Shown: one piece after another, positions 18,025 through 27,628 of the stretch
How positions within the stretch are numbered: the first letter of the stretch is position 1
Layout: each line of letters begins with the position of its first letter
Origin: Marinifilum flexuosum
GTDB taxonomy: Bacteria; Bacteroidota; Bacteroidia; Bacteroidales; Marinifilaceae
Length of the DNA stretch: 64,000 bases
Direction: 5' to 3'
Assembly (NCBI RefSeq): GCF_003610555.1
Contig: NZ_RAPQ01000013.1
Coordinates: 62,001-126,000 of the forward strand
Notes under the pieces: model-generated
The model's input: the letters and a program-made list of their open reading frames with translations, nothing else
What the model was told of the DNA's origin: nothing
The model's database searches: none
Program-made: the position numbers and the translations under genes

Positions 18025-19605
18025 ATGAAACGTAAGCTAAAACTCATCCTCATTGCCATTTTCATCCTGGCAGTTCACAATTCCTATGCGCAAAAAGATC
18101 CTGTGGTAAAAAAAATTATCGAGATTGGAAAAACCAACAACCAGTGCATGGATCACCTGGATATCCTGAGCAACCGCTTCGGAGGCAGACTAATTGGTTC
18201 GAATGCCTATGACAATTCTGCTGCATGGGCAGCAAGCAAATTCAAAGAATGGGGCATGGAAGTGATCATGGATGAAGTTGGCAGTCTACCCGTAGGCTTT
18301 AATCGTGGTCCATGGTTCGGAAGAATGCTTGGCGGAGACAACATGCACCTGCACTTTGCAACTCCTTCCTACACAGTGGGAACAAAGGGTGTACAAAAAG
18401 GGCATGTGCTGTTAGAACCCAAAACTCAACGTCAATTCGATCGCATGAAGGGCAAACTAAAAGGTGCCTGGGTGCTTATTGGTGGACAAAACAAAGGGTG
18501 GCCAATCGATTATTCGGAAAAAGCAGAAGAACGCAGAGCAGAAATTCGTGCAGAAAATGCAAAAATTGAGAAGAAAAACGACAGCATCAGAAGAATTAAC
18601 TGGAGAAACAGACATGGAGAACAAGTTGAATTGATTCCCCTAAAAGAAGAGCCAGCTTTATTCTACAAACAAATGGTAGATGCTGGTATTCTTGGAATTA
18701 TTCAGTCGGCTAAACTTCCAATTGCTGCCATGTACGACAGAAAGAACCTGATGGATATGACTTTCGAGACGCTTCCCGAGATTCCGGACATCAAACTAAA
18801 TGAACATCAATACAAAACCATTGCCCAAATGACAAAAGAACGCCAGCGATTTGAACTGGAGTTCGACATTCGCAATCATTTTAGAATGGGACCTGTGAAA
18901 TACCATAGTGTAATTGGTGTCATCAAGGGAAGCAAATACCCAAATGAGTATGTAATTATGGGTGGACACCTTGATGCTTTCGATATTGCTACAGGAGGTG
19001 TTGATAATGGGTCGGGAGTTAGCCCTGCCATGGAAGCTGCCCGCCTGATCATAAAAGCAGGAGGAAAACCAAAGAGAACGATTTTGGTTTGCCTTTGGGC
19101 CGGTGAAGAATTTGGCTTACTGGGTGCAAAGCACTGGATCAAAACCAACCCAGAAAAGTTGGATAAAATTGCCAACATGTTTAATCGCGACAGCGGTCCA
19201 ACAGCTACCACCAGCCTGAGCGTTACGGAGGCCATGTGGGACGATATGGAGAAGATCTGTAAACCACTCTCAACCATTAACCCGGACATTCCATTTACAC
19301 TGAAAAAGCGCCAGGCAACAAAACGTCCAAAAACACCATGGGGAACTGATAGTGGTCCGTTTGCAGTAGCAGGCGTTCCTACAATGGAATTTGGAAAAAC
19401 CGATCATTTTGGATATGATTTCAGCTACAGGGAAATCTGGCATACCGAGAGAGATTTGTACAACATGAGTATTGCAGAATACCAAGAACACTCATCAATC
19501 GTAACAGCCGTTGTGGTATATGGAATTGCGAACCTGAATCATCTTCTCTCCCGTGAAGGATATTATATAGAAGAAGGGGATAAGAAGGAGATGACGGAGA
19601 AGTGA
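18025..19605 (+). CDS. Secreted M28 family zinc metallopeptidase
   Basis: A 526-residue protein with a signal peptide (hydrophobic residues ~5-20, cleavage after SYA). The M28 catalytic domain begins near residue 310. Probable two-zinc ligands are His in MGGHLDAF, Asp in GGVDNGSG, Glu in WAGEEFG, Asp in FNRDSG and His in IWHTERD. The inserted region before it resembles the protease-associated-type lid of secreted aminopeptidases. It probably trims peptides in the periplasm or outside the cell, feeding amino acids (including lysine) to fermentation; that link is inference. It is transcribed divergently from the lysine operon and ends at a terminator. Confidence 0.88.
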   Translation: MKRKLKLILIAIFILAVHNSYAQKDPVVKKIIEIGKTNNQCMDHLDILSNRFGGRLIGSNAYDNSAAWAASKFKEWGMEVIMDEVGSLPVGFNRGPWFGRMLGGDNMHLHFATPSYTVGTKGVQKGHVLLEPKTQRQFDRMKGKLKGAWVLIGGQNKGWPIDYSEKAEERRAEIRAENAKIEKKNDSIRRINWRNRHGEQVELIPLKEEPALFYKQMVDAGILGIIQSAKLPIAAMYDRKNLMDMTFETLPEIPDIKLNEHQYKTIAQMTKERQRFELEFDIRNHFRMGPVKYHSVIGVIKGSKYPNEYVIMGGHLDAFDIATGGVDNGSGVSPAMEAARLIIKAGGKPKRTILVCLWAGEEFGLLGAKHWIKTNPEKLDKIANMFNRDSGPTATTSLSVTEAMWDDMEKICKPLSTINPDIPFTLKKRQATKRPKTPWGTDSGPFAVAGVPTMEFGKTDHFGYDFSYREIWHTERDLYNMSIAEYQEHSSIVTAVVVYGIANLNHLLSREGYYIEEGDKKEMTEK

Positions 19606-19673
19606 ATGAGTAAATAGGTGAATGTATATAGAACTCATTTCACCCTTTTACCAAAAGAGAGAAAAAACAAAAC

Positions 19674-19720
19674 AAGCCAGGGTAAGAAATCTGATAAACT
19701 TCAACCCTGGCTTTGTATTT
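19674..19720. terminator. Terminator between convergent genes
   Basis: A perfect 10-bp stem (aagccagggt with accctggctt, 19674-19683 and 19704-19713) is followed by T-rich sequence. It ends the M28 peptidase transcript and may also serve the minus-strand gene at 19778. Confidence 0.7.
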
Positions 19721-19777
19721 TCAAATCAATATCACTGCCACTTGCAAGGACATCATCCTCAATTTCATTACTTTTCC

Positions 19778-20215
19778 TTACAGGTCCTTATAAATTTTAA
19801 CTTGCCTGAAACCAAGAACAAAAAGAGCAAGTAACTTGATCACTTCCATTACTATATACATTAAATGAACCGAGCTTTTTTCGGCCTGCATTCCTTGTAC
19901 GATTAGTTGTGTGTGCTCATTAAGTTCTGGCAGGAGATAACCCGATTGTGCCACAATAAATGTAAAGATTGTGATCCCTGTCACCACTACCACCTTATCG
20001 GTATAATATACAAACAGGTACACCAGCATAATGGCGGTAAAAATCCGCTCAACAAAATTCAATGCCCCAAACACATACATTCCTACCTCTAAAGCCGTTG
20101 GAGTATCTAGTGATTCTGCACGAAATTTAACCCAGGCCTCCATAAAACTAATGGCAAGAACAAAACCTGCCCAAATAAAAGTGACTACAAAACCGTATTT
20201 TATAAATTTACTCAT
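19778..20215 (-). CDS. Small integral membrane protein of unknown function (145 aa)
   Basis: A 145-residue protein with about four predicted membrane spans (residues ~6-26, 45-68, 75-95, 118-138). A conserved-looking acidic/aromatic segment (SFMEAWVKFRAESLDT) follows the first span. It has no enzymatic motif I recognise. Its C-terminus is basic (GFRQVKIYKDL), suggesting a cytoplasmic tail. It is a single gene between two terminators, convergent with the M28 peptidase. The coding nature is well supported by the hydrophobicity pattern; the function is unknown. Confidence 0.65.
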   Translation of the reverse strand: MSKFIKYGFVVTFIWAGFVLAISFMEAWVKFRAESLDTPTALEVGMYVFGALNFVERIFTAIMLVYLFVYYTDKVVVVTGITIFTFIVAQSGYLLPELNEHTQLIVQGMQAEKSSVHLMYIVMEVIKLLALFVLGFRQVKIYKDL

Positions 20216-20354
20216 ATTTTATTATTTTGAATGAATAAAAATAAGAAAAGAATCATTAGCTCAAACAAAAAAAGAAGTACCGATTCAAAAAAGTCATTGA
20301 GAATCCGAACTCCAGTCAAAGTCTCAAACTGCTAAAATTTAAATCCGTACAAAT

Positions 20355-20387
20355 TCACAAAAAAGGCCTCATTAAAAATGAAGCCTC
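20355..20387 (-). terminator. Terminator of the zinc metallopeptidase gene
   Basis: The stem aggcctcatt/aatgaagcct (one mismatch, 20364-20373 and 20377-20386) has an A-run on its left, giving a T-run on the minus strand downstream of the gene that ends at 20409. Confidence 0.7.
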
Positions 20388-20408
20388 TCCTTTATCTTAT
20401 AAAAATCA

Positions 20409-21086
20409 TTAATCTCTTCTACCCATGTACATCATCACGTAATACATTAGCGTAGCCAAAGAAGATAATGCAGCAACAATGTATGTATATGCTGCCCATC
20501 GCAATGCATCATTTGCACTTTTTTGCGACTCATAAGTTGTAATGCCTGTTGTCTTCAACCATTTTAGCGCCCTGTTACTGGCATCAATCTCAACTGGCAA
20601 GGTAATGAAGCTAAACAATGTTGTTGCAGCAAACATTACAATACCTGCAAGCAATAGCTGAGGAAAAGAATTAATCATGATGATACCAGCCAATAATATC
20701 CACTGCACCCATTTCGAACTAAAACTCACCACTGGCACCAAAGCCGATCGCATTTGCAACCACGAATAAGCCTGTGCATGTTGAATTGCATGACCTGTTT
20801 CGTGAGCAGCAACTGCTGCAGCTGCCACATTTCGTCCATGATAAACTTCCTGGCTCAAATTAATTGTTTTCTCAGCCGGATTGTAATGATCTGACAACTG
20901 CCCACTCACCGATCCGATCCTAACTCCTGTTACCCCATGATCCCTCAACATTTGCTCTACCACCTCTTTTCCACTCATTCCATTTGAGGTAGGAATTTGA
21001 GAGTATTTTTGAAATCGTGACTTCAACTGATGACTCACCAGCCAACTCAATAAAGTAAATCCTATAAAAACTATCCAAATACTCAT
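20409..21086 (-). CDS. Membrane-bound neutral zinc metallopeptidase (YugP-like)
   Basis: A 225-residue protein of the Zn-dependent YugP family. It has an N-terminal membrane anchor (residues ~2-18). The zinc-binding HExxH appears as AHETGHAIQHA (~92-102), preceded by NPAEKTINLSQEVYHGRNVAAAAVAAHE. Three further hydrophobic segments follow (~125-150, 148-165, 195-218). The biological substrate of this family is not established. It is monocistronic with its own terminator. Confidence 0.88.
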   Translation of the reverse strand: MSIWIVFIGFTLLSWLVSHQLKSRFQKYSQIPTSNGMSGKEVVEQMLRDHGVTGVRIGSVSGQLSDHYNPAEKTINLSQEVYHGRNVAAAAVAAHETGHAIQHAQAYSWLQMRSALVPVVSFSSKWVQWILLAGIIMINSFPQLLLAGIVMFAATTLFSFITLPVEIDASNRALKWLKTTGITTYESQKSANDALRWAAYTYIVAALSSLATLMYYVMMYMGRRD

Positions 21087-21322
21087 ATTCTCTCATTTTA
21101 TTATTTCAATTCAAGGGGATCAAATTCTTTGCCAATATATAATCATTTCATATTAGTGCCGATTTGTCAGTCACAACTTTGAGCACATGCTGTTTGTATC
21201 ACTATCAAAATCACACCCCTAAACCTGTTATCCTAAAATCCAAATCTTTGAATTTCAGACAGATTTAAGAGCTTGAAATCCAAAAAATCGCTACATTTTC
21301 TTAGATTTACACATATAATGCT

Positions 21323-21330
21323 TATTTTTG
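21323..21330 (+). promoter_or_regulatory. Candidate -7 element for the acyltransferase gene
   Basis: TATTTTTG matches TAnnTTTG 32 nt before the ATG at 21362. No clear TTG lies at the right -33 distance. Confidence 0.4.
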
Positions 21331-21361
21331 CCACTCCTTAAAAAACTAATTCAACCAAAGA

Positions 21362-22531
21362 ATGATCACCGAATCAGATTTTGATGACATAAGACCATAT
21401 AACGATTCAGAGGTAGTTGAAGTAATTAATCGTCTTCTTCAAGAAGAAGCGTTTATTAAGTTTGCGCAGCAACTTTTTCCTGGTTTCACAAAAGAAATGA
21501 TAGAAAAAGCCTTGAGCGAAGTGAAAACCATCAAGGAATTTCAGGGTAATTTTATTATCCGATTGGCGCAACACATTATCGACAACACAACCAAAGGAAT
21601 CACAATTGACGGATTGGAAAACTTAGACCCTAACGAAAGTTATCTATTCATTTCTGATCATCGTGATATTATCCTTGATTCAGCATTGCTTAATGTAATG
21701 ATGCATCACCATGGTTTTGAAACTACTGAAATTGCAATTGGAAGCAACTTATTAATTCAGCCTTGGATTGCTGATTTAGTAAAGCTGAACAAAAGTTTTG
21801 TCGTAAACAGAAATGTAACCGTTCGCCAAATGTTGGAAAGTTCAAAACAACTTTCCAATTACATTAACTTTGCCTTAAACACCAAGAAATCTTCAATTTG
21901 GATTGCTCAGCGTGAAGGTAGAACAAAAGATGGTGATGACAGAACCCAACAAAGTCTTTTAAAAATGCTACAAATGAGTGGCGGAAAAGAATTTTGTTCT
22001 CACTTTAAAAACCTAAGAATTGTTCCTGTTGCCATTTCTTATGAATATGAACCTTGCGATGCAATGAAAACGCTTGAGGTTCATTTAAAAGAAACTGAAT
22101 CTGGGTATCAAAAAACTGCGAAAGACGACTTAAGAAGTATGATTCGCGGAATGATCAACGAAAAAGGTCGTGTTCACTTCAATATTGGCAATCCAATATC
22201 GCAAATGTTGGATACCATTGAAGATATGGATGAAAGCAAAGATAAATTCAAAGCTCTTGCTGATTTAATTGATTACAGAATTCACAAAAACTACAAATTG
22301 TGGCCTGATAATTATATTGCTTACGACATTGTTAACAACAGCAAAGAGTTTCTTGACAAATATACCATTGAAGAAAAGGAATTGTTCCTTAAACACATGG
22401 AAAAGAAAATTGCTACAATCGAAGATCGTGCAGAAAACATGGAAAGATTACACCAGATCTTCTTTGAGATTTACGCGAACCCTGTAAAAAACAGGCTAGA
22501 ATTAACAAAACCAGAATTTGTTGAAGATTAA
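21362..22531 (+). CDS. Glycerol-phosphate-type acyltransferase (PlsC-like domain)
   Basis: A 389-residue protein with a lysophospholipid-acyltransferase domain. The catalytic HxxxxD is HRDIILD (about residues 100-106), preceded by the glycerol-acyltransferase strand ESYLFISDH. Downstream are KLNKSFVVNRN and the IWIAQREGRTKDGDDRTQ block corresponding to the third conserved motif. It has no signal peptide and no strong membrane span. It probably transfers acyl groups in membrane lipid synthesis, at the cytoplasmic membrane surface. It is longer than PlsC (~240 aa) and shorter than PlsB; its exact acceptor is unclear. It is monocistronic with a strong terminator. Confidence 0.82.
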   Translation: MITESDFDDIRPYNDSEVVEVINRLLQEEAFIKFAQQLFPGFTKEMIEKALSEVKTIKEFQGNFIIRLAQHIIDNTTKGITIDGLENLDPNESYLFISDHRDIILDSALLNVMMHHHGFETTEIAIGSNLLIQPWIADLVKLNKSFVVNRNVTVRQMLESSKQLSNYINFALNTKKSSIWIAQREGRTKDGDDRTQQSLLKMLQMSGGKEFCSHFKNLRIVPVAISYEYEPCDAMKTLEVHLKETESGYQKTAKDDLRSMIRGMINEKGRVHFNIGNPISQMLDTIEDMDESKDKFKALADLIDYRIHKNYKLWPDNYIAYDIVNNSKEFLDKYTIEEKELFLKHMEKKIATIEDRAENMERLHQIFFEIYANPVKNRLELTKPEFVED

Positions 22532-22539
22532 ATAACTCA

Positions 22540-22568
22540 AAAGGCTTTCATAACGAAAGCCTTTTTTA
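22540..22568 (+). terminator. Terminator of the acyltransferase gene
   Basis: A perfect 10-bp stem (aaaggctttc/gaaagccttt, 22540-22549 and 22555-22564) is followed by T6. Confidence 0.85.
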
Positions 22569-22635
22569 TTGCTTTTTCTTTTTATTGAACGAGAATTTTA
22601 ATAATTTCGGTCAACGAAAAATCAACTATACAATT

Positions 22636-22851
22636 ATGAAATTGATAAAGTTTCTTCTGATCATGTCTACCTTTTTAATAATGGTAGCCGCAATTTTTAA
22701 TCTTTTAAATGCTAATGCAGAAGCGCCGGATAGAACAGGTGTTTACATCGAACTTGTTGTAATGTTCGTTCTTACGCTTACGATGGTATTATTGAACAAC
22801 GTAGAAAAAAAGATGAAAAAATTGGAAAACAAACAGGATCAGGAGCTTTAA
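22636..22851 (+). CDS. Small two-span membrane protein (71 aa)
   Basis: It starts at ATG 22636 (MKLIKFLLIMS); the longer TTG-initiated frame from 22585 runs back into the preceding terminator and was rejected. Two hydrophobic segments (residues ~4-24 and 36-56) flank a short polar loop (NANAEAPDRTG), and a charged tail follows (NNVEKKMKKLENKQDQ). It has no known domain. It has its own terminator, whose stem begins inside the last codons, which supports it being an independent gene. Function unknown. Confidence 0.65.
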   Translation: MKLIKFLLIMSTFLIMVAAIFNLLNANAEAPDRTGVYIELVVMFVLTLTMVLLNNVEKKMKKLENKQDQEL

Positions 22852-22866
22852 TAGCTCCTTTTTTTA
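22841..22866 (+). terminator. Terminator overlapping a stop codon
   Basis: The stem aggagct/agctcct (22841-22847 and 22853-22859) is followed by T7. The left arm encodes the last residues of the 71-aa protein, and the stop codon (22849-22851) sits in the loop. Confidence 0.8.
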
Positions 22867-22987
22867 TGCCTAAAACTTGCAAATTACAGACATTCAGAAA
22901 CCATAAAAATTGAGTTACCCAAATCCTAAATAATGTTAAGGCTTGTTAATGCTTTCAATATTTCAATAAAGATTTTGTTATATTCGA

Positions 22988-23212
22988 ATGCAGGCTCAAA
23001 ACAAAAAGAAAAAAGTAATGCTTGAACAAACAAAAATTGTACTAGCTAATGTCAGCTTTGACTTAGGCTTATTTCGAAAAGAACTTATTAAGGCTCTTAA
23101 ATGGTTACAACCATCAGAAGTTGCCGCTCTTAAAAACTGGTGTTCGGAAAATTTTTCAGGAAGGTTCGATGAAATCGCAACTGAAGTTCTCCACCCACAA
23201 TTATCTTTATAA
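22988..23212 (+). CDS. Small protein of unknown function (74 aa)
   Basis: A 74-residue soluble protein; a second Met at residue 11 (MLEQTKIVLANVSFD, start 23018) is an equally plausible start and would remove the lysine-rich leader. The rest is helical with a tryptophan/cysteine-bearing centre (KWLQPSEVAALKNWCSENF). It contains no motif I know. It is a single gene with a strong terminator at 23235. It is likely real because of its own terminator and codon use; function unknown. Confidence 0.6.
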   Translation: MQAQNKKKKVMLEQTKIVLANVSFDLGLFRKELIKALKWLQPSEVAALKNWCSENFSGRFDEIATEVLHPQLSL

Positions 23213-23234
23213 TATTAAAACAAGCAATAATACG

Positions 23235-23264
23235 GAGAGGTGCAACACACCTCTCTTTTTTTTG
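23235..23264 (+). terminator. Terminator of the 74-aa protein gene
   Basis: A perfect 8-bp stem (gagaggtg/cacctctc, 23235-23242 and 23248-23255) is followed by T8. Confidence 0.85.
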
Positions 23265-23470
23265 TGTTTGTAATACCGATTATTAATTAATATGAGCCTT
23301 TTGTTCGCATTACTCCAAAAGACTAACTAATTATATATCGGCATTTCAATTTAATATTCCACAGTTTCGCTAAAGCTCACTCTGAAATTTAAATGGTATA
23401 ATTTACTATCAGTGACCTATTTCCAATTCGAAAAATTAGCTTAACTTCGCAGCTGATAAAATTTAAAAGG

Positions 23471-23755
23471 ATGATAAAGTTTAAACGTCATATTAAAGTT
23501 GATGATCAGGTATTCGAAACCTGGTTTGGGATGGACATTAAGAAAAAAGGTGGAAAGCCTAATGTGAGTATATTTTACTATACCGATGATCCAAACGAAG
23601 AATTAAGTGTTCACCAACTAATTAAAGGGAATTTTACAAGCAAAGATGAAGCTGTAAAATACGGTACCAGATTCATGAGAAGAATGTACCAAGACATGAT
23701 AAAAAGAGAAGCTTCTTCTTCTAGTGAAGAAAACGAAGAAGAAACAACACTATAA
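23471..23755 (+). CDS. Small protein of unknown function (94 aa)
   Basis: A 94-residue soluble protein with a basic, beta-rich N-terminal part (FKRHIKVDDQVFETWFGMDIKKKGG) and a helix with RRMYQDMIKRE. It ends in an acidic serine/glutamate tail (SSSSEENEEETT). No domain was recognised. The charge split could suit a nucleic-acid or protein-binding role, but that is speculation. It is followed by a palindromic terminator shared with aspS. Confidence 0.6.
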   Translation: MIKFKRHIKVDDQVFETWFGMDIKKKGGKPNVSIFYYTDDPNEELSVHQLIKGNFTSKDEAVKYGTRFMRRMYQDMIKREASSSSEENEEETTL

Positions 23756-23765
23756 ATTACCTCAT

Positions 23766-23798
23766 AAAAAAACCCGATCAATTGATCGGGTTTTTCTT
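23766..23798. terminator. Bidirectional palindromic terminator
   Basis: A self-complementary 28-bp sequence (23768-23795, core acccgatcaattgatcgggt) is flanked by an A-run and a T-run. It ends both the 94-aa gene (plus) and aspS (minus). Confidence 0.85.
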
Positions 23799-23813
23799 TA
23801 TCTGAATTTTAAA

Positions 23814-25565
23814 TTATTCTTTTCTGTAATCAAGGCCTAACTCCACCATTTGCTCATCAGCAATGGTTGAAGGTGAATCAATCATCACATCGCGACCTGA
23901 ATTGTTTTTTGGGAATGCAATTACATCACGAATTGACTCAATTCCTGCAAACAAGGATGCCAAACGGTCGAAACCAAAAGCAATACCACCATGAGGAGGT
24001 GCACCATACTGGAATGCATCCATCAAGAAACCAAACTGAGCTTTTGCTTCCTCATCGGTAAATCCAAGATGCTTGAACATTTGAGCTTGCAAATCGGTAT
24101 CGTGAATACGGATAGAACCACCACCAATTTCAACACCATTAATAACAAGGTCGTAAGCATTTGCACGAACTTTTCCTGGTTCTGTTTCCAACATGTGGAA
24201 ATCCTCTGCCTTAGGAGAAGTAAATGGATGGTGCATTGCGTGATATCTTTGAGAATCCTCATCCCACTCCAAAAGAGGGAAATCAACAACCCACATTGGT
24301 TTGAATACATTATTATCGCGTAAACCCAGTTGTGTACCCATTTCCAAACGCAGCTCACAAAGTTGAGATAAGGTTGATTTCTTATCACCAACCAAAATCA
24401 GCATCAAATCACCTGGTTTTGCATTACAAGCTTCGGCCCACTTTTGTAAATCTTCAGCACTGTAGAACTTATCTACCGATGACTTAAATGAACCATCTTC
24501 GTTGTATTTCACGTAAACCAATCCTTTAGCTCCAATTTGTGGACGCTTTACAAAATCGGTTAATTTATCCAATTGCTTACGAGTATAGTTTGCACATCCT
24601 TCGGCGCAAACTGCCCCAATATATTCTGCTTCGTCGAATACTTTAAAGTCATTTCCTTTTGCAATAACGCTTAAGTCAACGAACTCCATACCGAAACGGA
24701 TATCTGGCTTATCGCTACCGTATTTTTCCATTGCTGTAGCGTAATCCATGCGTGGGAAATCGTAATCGATATCCACATTCTTCAATTTCTTGAATAAGTT
24801 TTTGGTCAATCCTTCGAAAGTATTCAAGATATCATCTTGCTCAACGAATGCCATCTCGCAATCAATCTGAGTAAACTCAGGCTGACGGTCGGCACGTAAA
24901 TCCTCATCGCGGAAACATTTTACAATTTGATAATAACGGTCGAAACCAGAAATCATCAACAATTGCTTAAATACCTGTGGCGATTGTGGCAATGCATAAA
25001 ACTCCCCCGGATTCATTCTCGATGGAACAATAAAGTCACGGGCTCCTTCAGGAGTAGATTTAATCAATACAGGAGTTTCTGTTTCGATAAAATTCAATTG
25101 ATCAAGATAGTTGCGAACCTCGATACCCATTTTGTGACGCATCACAAGATTTTCGCGAACACAAGAACGACGCAAATCAAGGTAACGATATTTCATTCTT
25201 AACTCATCACCACCATCGGTATCATCTTCAATTGTGAATGGAGGCAAAGCCGATTTGCTCAACACCTCAAGTTTTTCAGCAATAATTTCTACATCGCCAG
25301 TAGACATTTTACTGTTTTTGCTTTCTCTTTCTGCAACTTTACCTGTAATGGCAACAACGAACTCACGTCCTAGCTTACGAGCTTGCTCACACAATTCAGC
25401 ATTTGTTTCCATATTGAAAACAAATTGTGTAATGCCATAACGATCTCGAAGATCGACAAAAGTCATTCCACCCAAATCGCGTGCTTTTTGCACCCAACCA
25501 CTTAATGTTACCGTTTCGTTTACATTCTCAATTCTTAATTCTCCGCAAGTATGAGTTCTGTACAT
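23814..25565 (-). CDS. aspS: Aspartyl-tRNA synthetase
   Basis: A 583-residue class IIb synthetase of normal bacterial length. It has an N-terminal OB-fold anticodon-binding domain ([26 protein letters not shown], split here by position ~20-45). Motif 2 is [19 protein letters not shown] (~216-234). A bacterial GAD insertion domain occupies ~290-400, and motif 3 is [13 protein letters not shown] near 533-545. It charges tRNA-Asp (and possibly tRNA-Asn if no AsnRS exists; not decidable here). It is monocistronic and divergent from tadA. Confidence 0.97.
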   Translation of the reverse strand: MYRTHTCGELRIENVNETVTLSGWVQKARDLGGMTFVDLRDRYGITQFVFNMETNAELCEQARKLGREFVVAITGKVAERESKNSKMSTGDVEIIAEKLEVLSKSALPPFTIEDDTDGGDELRMKYRYLDLRRSCVRENLVMRHKMGIEVRNYLDQLNFIETETPVLIKSTPEGARDFIVPSRMNPGEFYALPQSPQVFKQLLMISGFDRYYQIVKCFRDEDLRADRQPEFTQIDCEMAFVEQDDILNTFEGLTKNLFKKLKNVDIDYDFPRMDYATAMEKYGSDKPDIRFGMEFVDLSVIAKGNDFKVFDEAEYIGAVCAEGCANYTRKQLDKLTDFVKRPQIGAKGLVYVKYNEDGSFKSSVDKFYSAEDLQKWAEACNAKPGDLMLILVGDKKSTLSQLCELRLEMGTQLGLRDNNVFKPMWVVDFPLLEWDEDSQRYHAMHHPFTSPKAEDFHMLETEPGKVRANAYDLVINGVEIGGGSIRIHDTDLQAQMFKHLGFTDEEAKAQFGFLMDAFQYGAPPHGGIAFGFDRLASLFAGIESIRDVIAFPKNNSGRDVMIDSPSTIADEQMVELGLDYRKE

Positions 25566-25700
25566 CTTTTACCAATTAATTGAATTAAACTAGCTTTTAG
25601 CCTTTAGCTATTAGCTCTTAGCTTTTAAAATTCCTCACCAGAACATCCAAATCACACCATCAATTCTAAAATGGAATTCATTCTTTGTTACTGGTTTTGT

Positions 25701-25708
25701 TAACTTTG
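25701..25708 (+). promoter_or_regulatory. Candidate -7 element for tadA
   Basis: TAACTTTG fits TAnnTTTG 65 nt before the tadA ATG. An upstream TTTG (25684-25687) is only 13 nt away, shorter than the usual 17-23 nt spacing. Confidence 0.45.
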
Positions 25709-25773
25709 CGAAAATACTAACAATTTGTGAAACAGAATAGCTTTCATTAACAGATTTATAAAAAAGATTATTT

Positions 25774-26235
25774 ATGAATTCGAACGATACAATTACTCCC
25801 TTCTCCGATGAATATTTTATGAAACAAGCCATACAGGAAGCCTACAAAGCTTTCGAAGAAGATGAGATTCCTGTGGGTGCTGTAATCGTTAGTAACAATA
25901 GAATAATTGCCCGTTCGCACAATTTAACCGAACGATTGAACGATGTAACTGCACATGCCGAAATGCAAGCCATTACTTCGGCCGCAAATTATTTGGGCGG
26001 AAAGTATTTAAAAGATTGCACCCTTTACGTTACTTTGGAGCCTTGCAACATGTGCGCAGGCGCTTTGGCCTGGTCGCAAATTACCAGAATTGTTTATGGT
26101 GCTGGCGACGAAAAAAGAGGCTTCACAAGATTTACGCCTTCTCCTCTTCACCCAAGAACCGAAGTGGTATCTGGAATATTAGAAGAGGAAAGCTCAGAAC
26201 TTATTAAAAGCTTTTTCGCAAAAAAAAGAAACTAG
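25774..26235 (+). CDS. tadA: tRNA adenosine-34 deaminase / nucleoside deaminase
   Basis: A 153-residue cytidine-deaminase-fold enzyme. Zinc ligands are His61 with the proton shuttle Glu63 in AHAEMQAI, and Cys91 and Cys94 in LEPCNMCAGAL. The downstream WSQITRIVYGAGDEKRGF is typical of TadA. It deaminates A34 to inosine in tRNA-Arg(ACG); related guanine deaminases differ in the region after the PCxxC motif. It is monocistronic. Confidence 0.88.
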   Translation: MNSNDTITPFSDEYFMKQAIQEAYKAFEEDEIPVGAVIVSNNRIIARSHNLTERLNDVTAHAEMQAITSAANYLGGKYLKDCTLYVTLEPCNMCAGALAWSQITRIVYGAGDEKRGFTRFTPSPLHPRTEVVSGILEEESSELIKSFFAKKRN

Positions 26236-26303
26236 CTTTAAAAAAATCAAATCAGAATTACTTATTTACAAAAAAAGATTACTTTTGTGCTCGGCTTTAA
26301 ATT

Positions 26304-26344
26304 TTTAAGCAGATTGTGTTAGAGATAATTTCATCTGCTTTAAA
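26304..26344. other. Hairpin downstream of tadA
   Basis: The arms aagcagat and atctgctt (26307-26314 and 26333-26340), extended by T/A pairs after one mismatch, can fold into a hairpin in the tadA-deoD gap. No T-tract follows, so it is not a standard terminator. Confidence 0.4.
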
Positions 26345-26488
26345 ATCAAAAAGCATACTACCGTCCAATCCATTTTATAATCCATTCTCTTTTTTTAGAA
26401 AGCGAGTAAAGCGCAATATTAATTGCGGTATGATTCATTTTATACGTAAAACGATTATCTTTATTAGTAATTTTTAAAAAAGGATACC

Positions 26489-27205
26489 ATGAGTGCACAC
26501 AACGAAGCAAAAATGGGCGAAATTGCCGAAACTATACTTTTACCAGGCGATCCACTAAGAGCAAAATACATTGCTGATAATTTTCTGGAAGATGTAGTAT
26601 GCTACAACCAAGTAAGAAACATGCTTGGATTTACCGGAACTTACAAAGGAAAAAGAGTTTCGGTTCAAGGAACAGGAATGGGAGTTCCATCAATCTCTAT
26701 TTACACTCATGAGTTAATCAACCAATATGGTGTAAAAAACTTGATTAGAATTGGAACTTGTGGTTCATTCAACAAAGATGTTCACGTACGCGACGTAATT
26801 TTATCGATGACATCATGTACCGATTCTTCAATTAACAAGAATTTATTTAGAGGAATGGATTATGCTCCATGTGCTGATTTTGGCTTGTTAAGTGATGCGC
26901 ACAAAGCTGCTGTTGAAAAAGGTGTGAATGTAAAAGTTGGATCAACTTTAACTTCTGATATTTTCTATCACGACCTTGACAACAATCCTGAACCATTTAA
27001 ACTATGGGCAGATTATGGAGTATTAGCTGTAGAAATGGAAGCTACTGCTTTGTACACTCTAGCTGCTCGTCATAACGCAAAAGCACTAGCAATTATGACT
27101 GTAAGTGATCACATCCTTACAGGAGAAGAAACAAGTGCTGATGAGCGTCAAACCACTTTAAACACAATGATTGAAATTGGTTTGGAAACTGCAATTAGGC
27201 AATAA
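26489..27205 (+). CDS. deoD: Purine-nucleoside phosphorylase, DeoD type
   Basis: A 238-residue trimeric-type PNP. It begins [29 protein letters not shown] with the nucleoside/phosphate-binding GDPLRA. It also has [16 protein letters not shown], the phosphate-binding [18 protein letters not shown], and the catalytic [16 protein letters not shown] (Asp of VSDH). It cleaves purine nucleosides with phosphate to the base and ribose-1-phosphate for salvage. It acts with apt, encoded 1.7 kb away but in a separate unit. Confidence 0.96.
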   Translation: MSAHNEAKMGEIAETILLPGDPLRAKYIADNFLEDVVCYNQVRNMLGFTGTYKGKRVSVQGTGMGVPSISIYTHELINQYGVKNLIRIGTCGSFNKDVHVRDVILSMTSCTDSSINKNLFRGMDYAPCADFGLLSDAHKAAVEKGVNVKVGSTLTSDIFYHDLDNNPEPFKLWADYGVLAVEMEATALYTLAARHNAKALAIMTVSDHILTGEETSADERQTTLNTMIEIGLETAIRQ

Positions 27206-27236
27206 TTTAGATCAGATACATTTTTAATGTACGGAA

Positions 27237-27270
27237 TGGAGGGGCTATCGGGGCTCCTCTTTCTTTTTGT
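27237..27270 (+). terminator. Probable terminator of deoD
   Basis: The stem gaggggc/gctcctc (27239-27245 and 27253-27259, one G-U pair) is followed by T-rich sequence. Confidence 0.6.
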
Positions 27271-27592
27271 GAAAATTCTAAAATGGCCTTATTTATTCCT
27301 CAAGTTTTTTTTTTAATACAGTAACAAGGCGAAAAAACACTTTCCAACTCTTTTGAAAACTTTCGAACATTGTGGTTTTCACCTCCCAGTTTTTTTTGAA
27401 CAAAACAAAAAAGCACGAAAGCATAACTTAAACCTTTTGAAAGCCATCAACAAAACAGGAAAGCTGTTTTTTATTTTATTTAGCCTCACCAACACCTAAC
27501 AATTGGACTTGTGAACTTTTTTGAAGCCCATTCCAGCTGACGGCTTTGCATTCAAAAGATTTAAAACACTTTTCCATCAAGTGTTAGTGAGT

Positions 27593-27622
27593 ATAAAAAA
27601 AGCTCGGAATCAAACCGAGCTT
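27593..27622 (-). terminator. Terminator of aroA
   Basis: The stem agctcgg/ccgagct (27601-27607 and 27615-27621) is preceded by an A-run, giving a T-run on the minus strand. Confidence 0.8.
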
Positions 27623-27628
27623 CTAATA

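Larger units (their letters stand above)
27206..27628. other. Convergent intergenic region, no gene seen
   Basis: A terminator lies at each end (27237-27270 for deoD, 27593-27622 for aroA). The ~320 bases between are AT-rich and homopolymer-rich, with no reading frame or repeat I can support. Confidence 0.6.

Noticed and set aside
24023-24391. 122-codon minus-strand frame inside aspS
   Set aside because: It is a second frame within a conserved synthetase gene and lacks any recognisable product.
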